Under the pieces are notes generated by a model that was given only the letters and a program-made list of their open reading frames with translations, searched no databases and was not told the DNA's origin. Positions 49,637-58,358 of a stretch of 64,000 nucleotides of DNA are shown here, piece after piece. Origin of the DNA: Pseudacidovorax intermedius (GTDB taxonomy: Bacteria > Pseudomonadota > Gammaproteobacteria > Burkholderiales > Burkholderiaceae_C). The stretch is taken from assembly GCF_003350475.1 (NCBI RefSeq), contig NZ_QQAV01000003.1, forward strand, positions 336,063 to 400,062, given 5' to 3'. The translations under genes and the position numbers were made by a program. The stretch's first letter is position 1. Each line of letters begins with the position of its first letter.

Positions 49637-50172
49637 GCCCGGGCCTCCGCGATCTGTTTCAGGTTCTGCAGGCCGTCCTCGAAGTCGCGGCCCACCATGC
49701 GGTCCATGTCGATGAAGAGGCCCATGACGCGGCCAATCAGGTTGGCCGGGCCGTGCATGCGCCAGTGCACGGTCGAGCCGCCGCCTGGCGCCGGCTCGAG
49801 CAGGAACTCGGCCTGGTTGTGGCCTTCGAAGGGCTTCAGAAAGTCCAGCTGCAGCTGGACCGCCCGACCGGGCTGCTGGCCGGTGAGCGTCATGCTGCCG
49901 GTGCCGACCTTGCTGCTTTCCCAGTCGTAGCGCGAGCCGACGCCCGTCGGCGGGCCGCTGTAGTGGCTGCGCATCTGCGGGTCCTTGCGGGCGTAGGGAT
50001 TCCAGCGGTTGAAGCCCTGCAGCTCGCTCACCAGCGGCCACAGCTGCTCGGGGCTGGCCTGGATGCGCAGCTGGCGCTCGACCGAGAAGGTGGCGGGCCG
50101 GGTGGCGGCATAGGCCAACAGGGCCAGCACCAGAACGGCCAGGCCGATCAACACGAAGACGACGATTCTCAT
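49633..50172 (-). CDS. Membrane-anchored SRPBCC family protein
   Basis: 179 residues. An N-terminal hydrophobic segment (IVVFVLIGLAVLVLALLAYAA) anchors it in the membrane or serves as an uncleaved signal. The rest is an SRPBCC domain (FSVERQLRIQASPEQLWPLVS, FNRWNPYARKDPQM, GGGSTVHWRMHGP, RDFEDGLQNLKQIAE). The family binds hydrophobic ligands. It lies between the DGPF gene and the soluble SRPBCC gene in the ECF42 cluster. Confidence 0.87.
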   Translation of the reverse strand: MRIVVFVLIGLAVLVLALLAYAATRPATFSVERQLRIQASPEQLWPLVSELQGFNRWNPYARKDPQMRSHYSGPPTGVGSRYDWESSKVGTGSMTLTGQQPGRAVQLQLDFLKPFEGHNQAEFLLEPAPGGGSTVHWRMHGPANLIGRVMGLFIDMDRMVGRDFEDGLQNLKQIAEARA

Positions 50173-50199
50173 GGCGGGTGACTCCTCGGCACGGCCGCC

Positions 50200-50601
50200 T
50201 CAGCGGCCGATCTCCATGTCGCCGCCGGGTCCAAAGTCGGCCTCCTCGTACAGGCGCCGGACCTCGATCTCGCAGGTGATGCCGATGAAGGGGGCCGGGA
50301 AGCGGCTGGCCCAGGCGCGGGCCTCCTCTTCGGAGCGCACCTGGATCAGCGTGTAGCCGGCGATCAGCTCCTTGGTCTCGGCGAAGGGCCCGTCGACGAC
50401 CTCGCGCCGGCCATCGGCGTGGTAGCGCTGGCGCCACCCCTGGCGGCTGGGGCGCAGGCCGGCGCCGTCGAGCAGCACGCCGGCGCGGGCCATCTCCTCG
50501 TGGAAGGCGCCCATGTCTTCGAACAGTTGGGCGAACTCGGGGCCGGGCTTGTCGCCGCGCTCGCTGGTGTCCGTCGCGCGGACCTGGATCATGAATCGCA
50601 T
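50200..50601 (-). CDS. YciI family (DGPF-domain) protein
   Basis: 133 residues. It begins RFMIQVRATDTSERGDKPG and contains the family-defining VVDGPFAETKELIAGYTLIQV. These small ferredoxin-like-fold proteins are the characteristic neighbours of ECF42 sigma factors and depend on them for expression in studied cases. It is the first gene of the cluster and probably sits just after the sigma-factor-dependent promoter. Biochemical role unknown. Confidence 0.9.
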   Translation of the reverse strand: MRFMIQVRATDTSERGDKPGPEFAQLFEDMGAFHEEMARAGVLLDGAGLRPSRQGWRQRYHADGRREVVDGPFAETKELIAGYTLIQVRSEEEARAWASRFPAPFIGITCEIEVRRLYEEADFGPGGDMEIGR

Positions 50602-50710
50602 GGCAGGCTTTCTCCTGGTGGGGCGGCAGCGCCTTTCGCTGCCTTCATGCCTACGACGATCCGGCCGGCCCGGAATCGACAGACACCGGGAAACTACCTA
50701 GCAAGCCGCC

Positions 50711-50736
50711 CCTGAGCCGCCGGACGGCGGCTCAGG
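50711..50736 (-). terminator. Strong hairpin overlapping the end of the second DGPF gene
   Basis: CCTGAGCCGCC-ggac-GGCGGCTCAGG is a perfect 11-bp stem with a 4-nt loop. It spans the stop codon of the YciI gene that ends at 50732. No long T-run follows. It separates this gene from the ECF42 cluster. Confidence 0.6.
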
Positions 50737-51079
50737 CGTAGCAGGGCCCTACGCCACGGATCTCGACCGTGGCCCATTCCGCGGCCGGGCAGCGCCCGGC
50801 CCAGTGCAGCGCCACGGCCTCGTCCTCGGTGTCGAGCAGGAAGAAGCCGCCCACCATCTCCTTGGCCTCGGCAAAGGGTCCGTCCAGCACCTGCACGTCC
50901 TGGGCCCGGCGGGTGAGCCGCCGCGCGGCGGTGCCCAGCGACTCGCGGGCGATCAGCAGGCCGGCCTCCTGCAGTTCGGCGCCGAAGTCCAGCATGCGCT
51001 TGTACGCGGCCTCCCCTTCGGGACGGCTGCGCCCGGCGCGCTGGCCCAGCGGTTCGACGATCAGGAGCATGTGCGGCAT
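50732..51079 (-). CDS. YciI family (DGPF-domain) protein, second copy
   Basis: 115 residues from the ATG of MPHMLLIVEPLGQRAG, which has GAGG upstream; a longer start adds eleven residues without a good site. The family motif VLDGPFAEAKEMVGGFFLL is present, with CPAAEWATVEIRGV at the end. It is transcribed in the same direction as the ECF42 cluster but separated from it by 130 bp with a strong hairpin. Probably a further member of the same regulon; function unknown. Confidence 0.87.
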   Translation of the reverse strand: MPHMLLIVEPLGQRAGRSRPEGEAAYKRMLDFGAELQEAGLLIARESLGTAARRLTRRAQDVQVLDGPFAEAKEMVGGFFLLDTEDEAVALHWAGRCPAAEWATVEIRGVGPCYA

Positions 51080-51158
51080 GGCGGCCTCGCAGGAATGGAC
51101 GATGGCCGACATTCTGGCGCGGCACCGCGTGGCCCTGAGCCAGCGCCATGGCCGGGCT

Positions 51159-52076
51159 CTACCCTTCGTACCGCCGCCCCCGGGCGAGCAACTCGGGCGT
51201 GCCGATCACGGCATTGAGCCCATCGAAGTTCAGCATCGACGAACGCCAGGGCTCGGTGGTCTGGTGCGCCCGCAGGCTGGCGAAGTAGCCCTGCATGGCA
51301 TGCGCCAGCGCGCGCACCGTGCCCCCGGGAAAGATGACGATGCGAAAGCCCAGGCGGCCGAGCTCGTCCGCCGGTGTGATCGGCGTCTTGCCGCCTTCCA
51401 CCATGTTGGCCAGCAGCGGCACGCGGCCGGCAAATTGCTGCGCCGCCTTGGCCAGTTGCTCCGGCGTGCGCAGGGCCTCGATGAAGAGCGCATCGACACC
51501 GCAGGCCAGGTAGGCCTCGGCCCGGTCCATGGCGGCGTCCCAGCCTTCCACGGCCAGCGCGTCGGTGCGGGCGAGGACGAGCGTGTCGGCGCTGCGGCGC
51601 GCGTCCAGTGCGGCGCGCAGCTTGCCCTGCATCTCGGCGATGGGCACCACGGTCTTGCCGTCCAGGTGGCCGCAGCGCTTGGGAAAGCCCTGGTCCTCCA
51701 GCTGGATCATGGCGGCGCCGGCGCGCTCCAGGCCGGCCACGGTGCGCTGCGTGTTCAGCGCATTGCCGAAGCCGGTGTCGGCATCGACGATCACCGGCGT
51801 GCCCACCCGCTCGGTGATGTGGGCCAGCGTGTCGCAGACCTCGGTGAAGGTGGTGAGCCCGATGTCGGAGCGGCCCAGCTTCGTGTAGGCGATGGAGGCA
51901 CCCGACAGGTACAGCGCCTCGAAGCCGGCCTGCTCTGCGAGCAGCGCGCTGAAGGCGTCGTAGACGCCCGGGCACAGCAGGGGCTCGGGCCGTGCCAGGC
52001 GCGCGGCAAGCCCGGCGCCTGCAGGAACGGAAGCGCCGCGCCCAGGGCGCGCCGATGAATAAGTTGTCTCGTTCAT
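51159..52076 (-). CDS. Isocitrate lyase/PEP mutase family lyase (methylisocitrate/dimethylmalate-lyase-like)
   Basis: 305 residues. The family core is clear: YDAFSALLAEQAGFEALYLSG (in parts), metal-binding VDADTGFGNALNTQ, EDQGFPKRCGHLDGK with catalytic Cys135 in KRCGH, LVLARTDALAVEGWD, and NMVEGGKTPI. The cysteine marks the lyase branch (methylisocitrate, dimethylmalate or oxaloacetate C-C cleavage) rather than PEP mutase. It is the last gene of the 12-gene operon, overlapping the flavoprotein gene by 4 bp. The likely role is retro-aldol cleavage of a 2-alkylmalate made by the LeuCD-type hydratase. Confidence 0.92.
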   Translation of the reverse strand: MNETTYSSARPGRGASVPAGAGLAARLARPEPLLCPGVYDAFSALLAEQAGFEALYLSGASIAYTKLGRSDIGLTTFTEVCDTLAHITERVGTPVIVDADTGFGNALNTQRTVAGLERAGAAMIQLEDQGFPKRCGHLDGKTVVPIAEMQGKLRAALDARRSADTLVLARTDALAVEGWDAAMDRAEAYLACGVDALFIEALRTPEQLAKAAQQFAGRVPLLANMVEGGKTPITPADELGRLGFRIVIFPGGTVRALAHAMQGYFASLRAHQTTEPWRSSMLNFDGLNAVIGTPELLARGRRYEG

Positions 52077-53506
52077 GTGGTCGTGGATGTGCGCAGGAAG
52101 GCTGCCATGTCGTGGGCCGCGATGTAGCCGCCCGCCACCGCGCTGAGCAGGCCGTTGCCGGAGAGGTAGCCGCTGACATGGTTGCCGGAGACGCCCCGCG
52201 CCGCGCCGCCCGCCGCCCAGAGGTTGGGCAGCGGCTGGCCCTGGCTATCGAGCACGCGGGTGCGTGCATCGATGTCGAGCCCGCCCTGCGTATGGAACAG
52301 GGCGCCGGTCACCTTCACGGCGTAGAAGGGTGCGTCGAGGCGGCGCGGCAGCCGGCGGCCGAAGGCATCGGGCTCGCCCGGCGTCCAGGCAGACAGCGTC
52401 TCGCCGAGCGTGCCCGGATCGCAGGCGATGAGCGCCGCCAGCGCTTCGAGCGAATCGGCCCGCCGGACGGCACCGGCGCGCTCGGCCTCGACGAAGTCGG
52501 GAAAGCCCTGCGCCAGCGTATGCACCGGCGTGTCGAACACGTTCCAGGCGATGCCGCCGGGCTGGGCGACCACGTGCAGCGCGGCTTCGGAGTAGCCCTG
52601 CGACTCGTCGTGGAAGCGGCGGCCTTCGCGGTTGATCTGCACGCCACCCTCGACCATCAGGGCCCAGGTCATCAGCACGCCGTGCGGCACCGCCCAGGAG
52701 CCGTGGCCCTGGTAGGCCTGCATGTCCGCGAGGTGTGCGCCCAGCGCCTCGCCCCAGTGCAGCGCGGTGCCGTCGTTGCCGGTGTGGCCGCCGAAGGTGG
52801 CCTCGGCCATCTCGGGGATGTAGCGGCGCACCAGCGCGGGCGCCCCACCGTAGCCATTGCAGGCCAGCAGCAGCGCACGGCAGCCGATGGCCTCCACGCT
52901 GCCGTCGGGCCGACGGGCGCGCACACCGAGCACGCGGCGCGCCGCGTCGACCACCAGCTCGGTCGCCCGCGCCTCGCAGAGGATGGGCACCGCCGCCGCC
53001 TCGACCGCGGCCTCCAGCGCCTGCTCCAGCGCGACGCCGGTGCGGGCGGCCAGCGTGTGCATGCGATGGCGGCTGTGGCCCGGATAGAGAAAGCCCGTCA
53101 GCACTTCCCACTGCAGGCCATGGCGCGATTCGAGATGGTCCAGCGCCGGGGCGATGGCCTGCGTGTAGGCCGCCACCAGGGCCGGGGCTGCCGTGCCATG
53201 GGCCTTGCCCTGGATGTCCTCGGCGAAGCGCTCCGCACTGTCCTGGACGCCCAGTGCCTGCTGCGCGCGCGTGCCGGCCGCCGGGATGAAGCCGGAGGAC
53301 AGGCTGGTGGAGCCGCTGGGCTGCGCATCGCGCTCCAGCACCACGGCGTCCACGCCCAGGTCGGCCAGCAGCAGCCCAGCCGTGAGGCCGCAGGCACCGG
53401 CACCGACGATGAGCACGTCGGTCTGTACCGGGGCCTCGAAGCCGGGTTCGACCACCACGCGGGCCATGCTGTCCGGCGCCGCTACGCCCGCGGCACCGAC
53501 GCTCAT
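52073..53506 (-). CDS. FAD-dependent oxidoreductase of the fumarate reductase/3-ketosteroid dehydrogenase type
   Basis: 477 residues. The dinucleotide fold VLIVGAGACGLTAGLLLADLG is followed by SGSTSLSSGFIPAAG, a LACNGYGGAPALVRRYIP segment and a C-terminal NLWAAGGAARGVSGN, then YLSGNGLLSAVAGG, as in soluble fumarate reductase, tricarballylate dehydrogenase and urocanate reductase. It probably introduces or removes a C=C next to a carboxylate. ATGA overlaps at both ends couple it to the amidase upstream and the lyase downstream. No signal peptide; cytoplasmic. Confidence 0.88.
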   Translation of the reverse strand: MSVGAAGVAAPDSMARVVVEPGFEAPVQTDVLIVGAGACGLTAGLLLADLGVDAVVLERDAQPSGSTSLSSGFIPAAGTRAQQALGVQDSAERFAEDIQGKAHGTAAPALVAAYTQAIAPALDHLESRHGLQWEVLTGFLYPGHSRHRMHTLAARTGVALEQALEAAVEAAAVPILCEARATELVVDAARRVLGVRARRPDGSVEAIGCRALLLACNGYGGAPALVRRYIPEMAEATFGGHTGNDGTALHWGEALGAHLADMQAYQGHGSWAVPHGVLMTWALMVEGGVQINREGRRFHDESQGYSEAALHVVAQPGGIAWNVFDTPVHTLAQGFPDFVEAERAGAVRRADSLEALAALIACDPGTLGETLSAWTPGEPDAFGRRLPRRLDAPFYAVKVTGALFHTQGGLDIDARTRVLDSQGQPLPNLWAAGGAARGVSGNHVSGYLSGNGLLSAVAGGYIAAHDMAAFLRTSTTT

Positions 53507-54093
53507 GCCAGCACCCGGGCGCCGAAGTCGGCGCAGTCCACCACATGGGCGACGGTGGCCATGTCGGCCAGTGCGGTCGCATGGGTCTCGGGCTTGAAGG
53601 CGGCGCAGCCGTCGGCCACCACCCAGGTGTCGTAGTCGCGCATGTGCGCATCGCGCACGGTGCTGGCCACCCCGCCGTTGGTGACGATGCCGCACACCGC
53701 CACGCGCTCGATGCCGTTCTTGCGCAGCAGCCAGTCGAGCTGGGTGTTGAAGAAGGCGGAGTACGCCACCTTGTGCACCGTGGCGTCGATGACCGGCTGC
53801 AGCAGCTCCACATTGGCCTGGCCCCAGCTGCCGGGCGCGAAGTCGCCCTGGCGCAGAAAGGGCCGCAGCGCCAGCAGGTGCGGCGAGATCATGGGCGCAC
53901 CGCCCACGCCGGGCCACAGCGTGAACTGGCTGGCCACCACCAGGCCGCCCGCCGCGCGCACGGCCTGCGCCAGCGGCAGCACGCGCTCGGGCAGGGCCTG
54001 CGCGGCCGGGTTGGCACAGCCGCCGCGCGCATAGGCGCCGCGGGCGTCGAGGAAGTCGTTCTGCAGGTCGATGATGACCAGGGCGGTTTTCAT
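53503..54093 (-). CDS. Isochorismatase-family cysteine hydrolase (amidase)
   Basis: 196 residues. Catalytic triad motifs are visible: Asp9 in IIDLQNDF, Lys108 in VHKVAYSAF and Cys134 in VAVCGIVTNGGV with its cis-peptide loop. Members include nicotinamidase, N-carbamoylsarcosine amidase and maleamate amidohydrolase (NicF). Placed between HyuA and a flavoprotein in the operon, it likely releases ammonia from a monoamide or carbamoyl intermediate produced by HyuAB. Its ATG overlaps the hyuA stop by 4 bp. Confidence 0.92.
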   Translation of the reverse strand: MKTALVIIDLQNDFLDARGAYARGGCANPAAQALPERVLPLAQAVRAAGGLVVASQFTLWPGVGGAPMISPHLLALRPFLRQGDFAPGSWGQANVELLQPVIDATVHKVAYSAFFNTQLDWLLRKNGIERVAVCGIVTNGGVASTVRDAHMRDYDTWVVADGCAAFKPETHATALADMATVAHVVDCADFGARVLA

Positions 54094-56135
54094 GGTTGGC
54101 GAAGGATGAGGTTGCCCAGGGCATCGACCACGGCCTCGAAGCCGGGTTCGAGCCAGACGGTGGTGTCGGCCTGTTCGAGGATGGCCGGGCCGGCGATGCG
54201 CGCGCCCACCGGCAGGTCCAGCCGCGCATAGCGCCGCGCCTGCACCCAGTCGCCGCCGAAGTAGACCGGCTGCTCGCCCAGCGGCTCGGTGCGGCCCTCG
54301 CCGCGCGGCGCCAGCACCGACAGGTCGAACTTGGGCCGCACGCCGATGAGGGCATAGCGCAGGTTCATGACCCGCAGGCCGATGCCGTCGAGCACGCGGC
54401 CGAACTCGGCGCGGTAGGCGGCCTCGAAGGCGGCGCGGGCGGCGTCGGCATCGAGCGCATCGGCACGCACCGGCACGGCCACGGTATGGGTCTGGCCCTG
54501 GTAGAGCATGTCCAGCACCAGCTCCTCGCGCACCGACTCGAAGGCCACGCCGGCGCTGTCCAGCCGGGCGCGGCAGTGCGACTCGAAGCCGGCGCGCAGT
54601 TCGCGCAGCGCGGCGAAGTCGATGGCGGCCAGGTCCTGGTTGAGGGTCTGCACCGCGTCGTGGCGCATGTCGGCCATCACGCAGCCCAGGGCCGAGGTGA
54701 CGCCCGGGTAGCGCGGCACGATGCCGGTGACCACGCCCACCTCGCGCATCATGGCGCACACATGCAGGCCGCCACCGCCGCCGAAGGGCATGTAGGCGAA
54801 GCGCCGTGGGTCGTGGCCGCGCTCGATGGACACCAGCCGCATCGCGCCGGCCATCTTGGCATTGGCCACCGTGAGGATGGCCTCGGCCGCGGCCAGCACG
54901 TCCAGGCCCAGCGGCTCGGCCACATGGCGGCGGATGGCCTCGCGGGCCTTTTCGACATCCAGCGCGCCCAGCAGCCCGCCGCCGAGCGGGCGCTGCGCCG
55001 CGATGCGGCCCAGCAGCACATTCGCATCGGTGACGGTGGGCCGCTCGTTGCCGCGGCCATAGCAGGCCGGGCCGGGCACGCTGCCGGCGGACTCGGGGCC
55101 GACCTGCAGCATGCCGCCCGCGTCCACGCTGGCGATGGAGCCGCCGCCAGCGCCGATGGTCTCGATCTGGATCATGGGCGAGCGCACCACCAGGCCGAAG
55201 TCGATGCTGGTCTGCGAGGCCAGGGCAGCCTGCCCGCCGGCGATGAGCGACACGTCGAAGGAGGTGCCGCCGATGTCGCCAGTGATTACGTCCGGATGTC
55301 CCGCCGCCGTGGCGATGGCCGCGCAGGCGATGACGCCCGCGGCCGGGCCGGAGAGCGCCGTGCGCACCGGCAGTTCGCCCGCCGTGCGGCGCGACATCAC
55401 GCCGCCGTTGCTCTGCACGATCAGCAGCTCGCCGCCGAAGCCGCGCGCGCGCAGGTCGCCGTCCAGCCGCTCCAGGTAGCGGCCGACCACGGGCTGCAGT
55501 GCCGCGTTGAGGCTGGCGGTGGAGGCGCGCTCGAACTCGCGGATCTCGGGCAGCACCTCGGCCGCGGCGGTCACATGGTCGTTGGGCCAGAGCGCGCGCA
55601 CCGCCGCCACCGCGGCCTGCTCGTTGCTGGGGTTGGCATAGGTGTTGATGAAGAACACGCACACGGCCTCGCAGCCCTGCTCCAGCAGCTGGCGGGCGGC
55701 GCTGCGCACCTGGTCCAGGTCCACCGGCGTGTGCACGCTGCCGTCGGCCAGCACGCGCTCGTCCACCTCCAGGCGCAGGGCGCGCTCGATCACCGGCTCG
55801 AAGCCGCCGCGCAGGCCCCAGGTCTGGGGCCGGTCGCGCCGGCGCATCTCCAGCACGTCGCGAAAGCCGCGGGTGGTGATCAGGCCGGTGCGGGCCACCT
55901 TGCGCTCCAGCAGCGCGTTGGTGCCCACGGTGGTGCCGTGGATGATGGTGGCCAGGCTCTGCGCGCCGCGGTCGTCCACGCGCGCGATGCCGTTCATGAA
56001 GCCCACCGATTCTTCGCCGCGGGTGGAGGGCACCTTGACGATCTCGGCGGTGCCGGCCGCCTCGTCGAGCACGAAGAGGTCGGTGAAGGTGCCGCCGACG
56101 TCCACGCCGACGACACGGGTGCGCGCGTCGCTCAT
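54090..56135 (-). CDS. hyuA: Hydantoinase/oxoprolinase family protein, subunit A
   Basis: 681 residues. The N-terminal phosphate loop VVGVDVGGTFTDLFVLD, the HGTTVGTNALLERKV segment, SGPAAGVIACAAIA, DIGGTSFDVSLI and ETIGAGGGSIA are HyuA/OplA ATPase-fold motifs; FAYMPFGGGGGLHVCAM follows. With HyuB these enzymes use ATP to open 5-oxoproline, hydantoins or related cyclic amides, or to activate ketones (acetone carboxylase). Only A and B subunits are present and there is no gamma subunit, which favours ring-opening. ATGA overlaps with both neighbours. Confidence 0.93.
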   Translation of the reverse strand: MSDARTRVVGVDVGGTFTDLFVLDEAAGTAEIVKVPSTRGEESVGFMNGIARVDDRGAQSLATIIHGTTVGTNALLERKVARTGLITTRGFRDVLEMRRRDRPQTWGLRGGFEPVIERALRLEVDERVLADGSVHTPVDLDQVRSAARQLLEQGCEAVCVFFINTYANPSNEQAAVAAVRALWPNDHVTAAAEVLPEIREFERASTASLNAALQPVVGRYLERLDGDLRARGFGGELLIVQSNGGVMSRRTAGELPVRTALSGPAAGVIACAAIATAAGHPDVITGDIGGTSFDVSLIAGGQAALASQTSIDFGLVVRSPMIQIETIGAGGGSIASVDAGGMLQVGPESAGSVPGPACYGRGNERPTVTDANVLLGRIAAQRPLGGGLLGALDVEKAREAIRRHVAEPLGLDVLAAAEAILTVANAKMAGAMRLVSIERGHDPRRFAYMPFGGGGGLHVCAMMREVGVVTGIVPRYPGVTSALGCVMADMRHDAVQTLNQDLAAIDFAALRELRAGFESHCRARLDSAGVAFESVREELVLDMLYQGQTHTVAVPVRADALDADAARAAFEAAYRAEFGRVLDGIGLRVMNLRYALIGVRPKFDLSVLAPRGEGRTEPLGEQPVYFGGDWVQARRYARLDLPVGARIAGPAILEQADTTVWLEPGFEAVVDALGNLILRQP

Positions 56136-57826
56136 GGCTGTTCTCCTGGGTGGGCCGCGTCGGCTGCGTCGGCCAGGTAGCCGCGGCGGGCATCCACCGC
56201 GCGTTCGTCGGCGCTGCGCTCCGCGGGCGGACCCCAGCCACCGCCGCCGGGGGTTTCGAGCCGCACGCGGTCGCCGCGCTCGAGCGTGATGCCCAGCATC
56301 TTCGACACCATGGGCGGCGTGTGCCACGCGCCCTGCGAATGCCAGCTGAAGCGGTTGGCCTGCGCATCGCCGCCACCGGCGATGCCCTTGGGCGCCGACT
56401 TGCCGCGCTCGCCGAAGACGAAGGCCTGGGCCTGGCGCTCCAGCAGTTCGATCTCGTAGACGGCACCCAGGCCGCCGCGGTGCGTGCCGTCGCCGCCCGA
56501 GCCCGGGCGCAGCGCCCATTCGGTGAAGCGCACCGGATAGGCGGCCTCCAGGATCTCCAGCGGCGGGATGGTGGCGGTGGAGATCGGCGCATTGCCGTGG
56601 TTGAGGCCGTCGCCGCCCGCATGGGCACCGTGGCCGCCACCGAAGAAGCTGAACATCACCCAGCGCTGGCCGCTGCGCGCGCCTTCGCTGCGGTGGCCGG
56701 CGATGGACAGCGCGTTGATGGTGCCGTAGGCCTGGGCCACGGCGCGCCGTGGATCGGCCTGGGCCGCGGCGCTGAAGATCACGTCGATCATGCGCAGGAT
56801 GGTCTCGGTGTAGCCGCCCACCGGCCGCGGGCGCTGCGCCGTGATGACCAGGCCTTCGGGCATGACGAACTCCACCGCATCGAGCACGCCGGCATTGGCC
56901 GGCACCTCGGGAAACAGGTGCTTGAGCGCCACGTAGCAGGCCGCCACGGCCGTGGCGCGCGAGATGTTGACGGGACCCTGGCATTGGGGCGAGCTGCGCG
57001 AGAAGTCCAGCACCAGCCGCTCGCCCTGCACCGTCATGTCCAGCGCGATGGTGAGGGCCTCGTCCGTCACTCCGTCGTTGTCGAGCACGTCCGAGAAACT
57101 GTAGACACCGTCGGGCAGCGAGGCGATCTGCGCGCGCATCAGCCGGCGGGCGCGCTCGCGCAGCGCCTGCAGGGCCTGCAGCACCACGGCGTCGCCGTAG
57201 GCATCGAGCAGTTCGGCCAGGCGGCGCGCGCCCAGCTCCAGCGCAGCCAGCTGGCCGTTGAGGTCGCCCCACAGGCTGTCGGGCAGACGGGTGTTGGCCC
57301 GCAGGATGGCCAGCACGTCGGGATTGATCTGCCCGCCCTGCACGATGCGCACCGGCGGGATCTGCACCGCCTCCTGCCAACATTCGGTGGCGGCGGGGTT
57401 GTAGTTGCCCGGCACCGCGCCGCCCACGTCGTGCCAGTGCGCGGCCGAGGCCAGGAAGCACAGCAGCCGGCCGTCGCGGAACACCGGGCGCACCAGCTTG
57501 AAGTCGTTGGCATGGGTGCCGCCCTCGTAGGGGTCGTTGAACAGCCAGACCTCGCCGTCGCGCATGCCGCCCAGGGACTCGGCCGCGCGCTTGGCGGCGC
57601 GCACCGCGAAGGCCATGGCGCCCACGAACACGGGCAGGCCCGACTTGCCCTGCACCAGCGTGTCGCCGCTCGCGGCGTCGTACAGGCCGTGGCAGGCATC
57701 GTGCGCCTCGGCAATGATGGGATTGAACGCGCTGCGGTAGAGCGTCGCGTCCATCTCGTCGGCGATCTGCTCGAGTCGCCCCTTGAGCACCGCCAGCGTG
57801 ACGGGGTCGAGTGTGGCTTCAGACAT
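56132..57826 (-). CDS. hyuB: Hydantoinase B/oxoprolinase family protein
   Basis: 564 residues. It starts LDPVTLAVLKGRLEQIADEMD and includes LYRSAFNPIIAEAHDACHGLYD (in parts), VWLFNDPYEGGTHANDF, HWHDVGGAVPGNYNPAATE, SSPQCQGPVNISRATAVAACY and the C-terminal GGGGWGPP, all HyuB family landmarks. It forms the second subunit with HyuA. It overlaps LeuD by 8 bp and HyuA by 4 bp. A His/Asp-rich metal site is expected in the NDPYEGG region by family analogy. Confidence 0.93.
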   Translation of the reverse strand: MSEATLDPVTLAVLKGRLEQIADEMDATLYRSAFNPIIAEAHDACHGLYDAASGDTLVQGKSGLPVFVGAMAFAVRAAKRAAESLGGMRDGEVWLFNDPYEGGTHANDFKLVRPVFRDGRLLCFLASAAHWHDVGGAVPGNYNPAATECWQEAVQIPPVRIVQGGQINPDVLAILRANTRLPDSLWGDLNGQLAALELGARRLAELLDAYGDAVVLQALQALRERARRLMRAQIASLPDGVYSFSDVLDNDGVTDEALTIALDMTVQGERLVLDFSRSSPQCQGPVNISRATAVAACYVALKHLFPEVPANAGVLDAVEFVMPEGLVITAQRPRPVGGYTETILRMIDVIFSAAAQADPRRAVAQAYGTINALSIAGHRSEGARSGQRWVMFSFFGGGHGAHAGGDGLNHGNAPISTATIPPLEILEAAYPVRFTEWALRPGSGGDGTHRGGLGAVYEIELLERQAQAFVFGERGKSAPKGIAGGGDAQANRFSWHSQGAWHTPPMVSKMLGITLERGDRVRLETPGGGGWGPPAERSADERAVDARRGYLADAADAAHPGEQP

Positions 57827-58358
57827 GGGATTCCTTGGAGAAGCGTTGCTTGAGTTCGTTGAGCAGGCCGCCGGCGCGCACCCGCGCCATCAGAAAGGCG
57901 GGCACGGGGTCGCAGGCGAGCATGCGGCCGTCGGCGGCCCGCACCTGGGGCTGGTCGGGGTCGTCCACGGCCAGGCCGATGCGCTCGCCTTCCTGCAGCG
58001 CGGCCACGGCGGGGCAGGTCAGCAGCAGCAGGCCGACGTTGAAGGCGTTGCGGAAGTACAGGCCGCTGTAGCTGGGCGCGATGACGGCGCGCACGCCCAG
58101 GGCCACGAGCACGGACGCGGCCTGCTCGCGCGAGGAGCCGATGCCGAAGCCCGGCCCGGCCACCACCACGTCGCCGGGGCGCACCTGGGCGGCGAACTCG
58201 GGCCGCATCGATTCGAGGCAATGGCGGGCGATGACGTCCATGCCGAACTTCATGGCATGGCCGGGGGCCAGCGCATCGGTGTCGACGTTGGCGCCCAGGC
58301 GCCACACGCGGTGGCCGGCTGCGGCGCTGTCGTCGCCGGGGAGAGAAGACGGGCTCAT
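57819..58358 (-). CDS. Aconitase-family small subunit (LeuD-like; hydro-lyase swivel domain)
   Basis: 179 residues from the ATG overlapping the large-subunit stop. It has a VWRLGANVDTDALAPGH start (NVDTD is typical), GPGFGIGSSREQAASVLVALGVRAV and YFRNAFNVGLLLL, the swivelling-domain motifs of LeuD. Together with the upstream large subunit it would form a [4Fe-4S] hydro-lyase such as isopropylmalate isomerase, maleate/citraconate hydratase or dimethylmaleate hydratase. The setting beside HyuAB and a C-C lyase argues for a catabolic hydratase rather than leucine biosynthesis. Confidence 0.9.
   Translation of the reverse strand: MSPSSLPGDDSAAAGHRVWRLGANVDTDALAPGHAMKFGMDVIARHCLESMRPEFAAQVRPGDVVVAGPGFGIGSSREQAASVLVALGVRAVIAPSYSGLYFRNAFNVGLLLLTCPAVAALQEGERIGLAVDDPDQPQVRAADGRMLACDPVPAFLMARVRAGGLLNELKQRFSKESHV

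Noticed and set aside
54090-57826. Acetone carboxylase
   Set aside because: The two subunits resemble HyuA/HyuB, but the small gamma subunit required for acetone carboxylase is absent.
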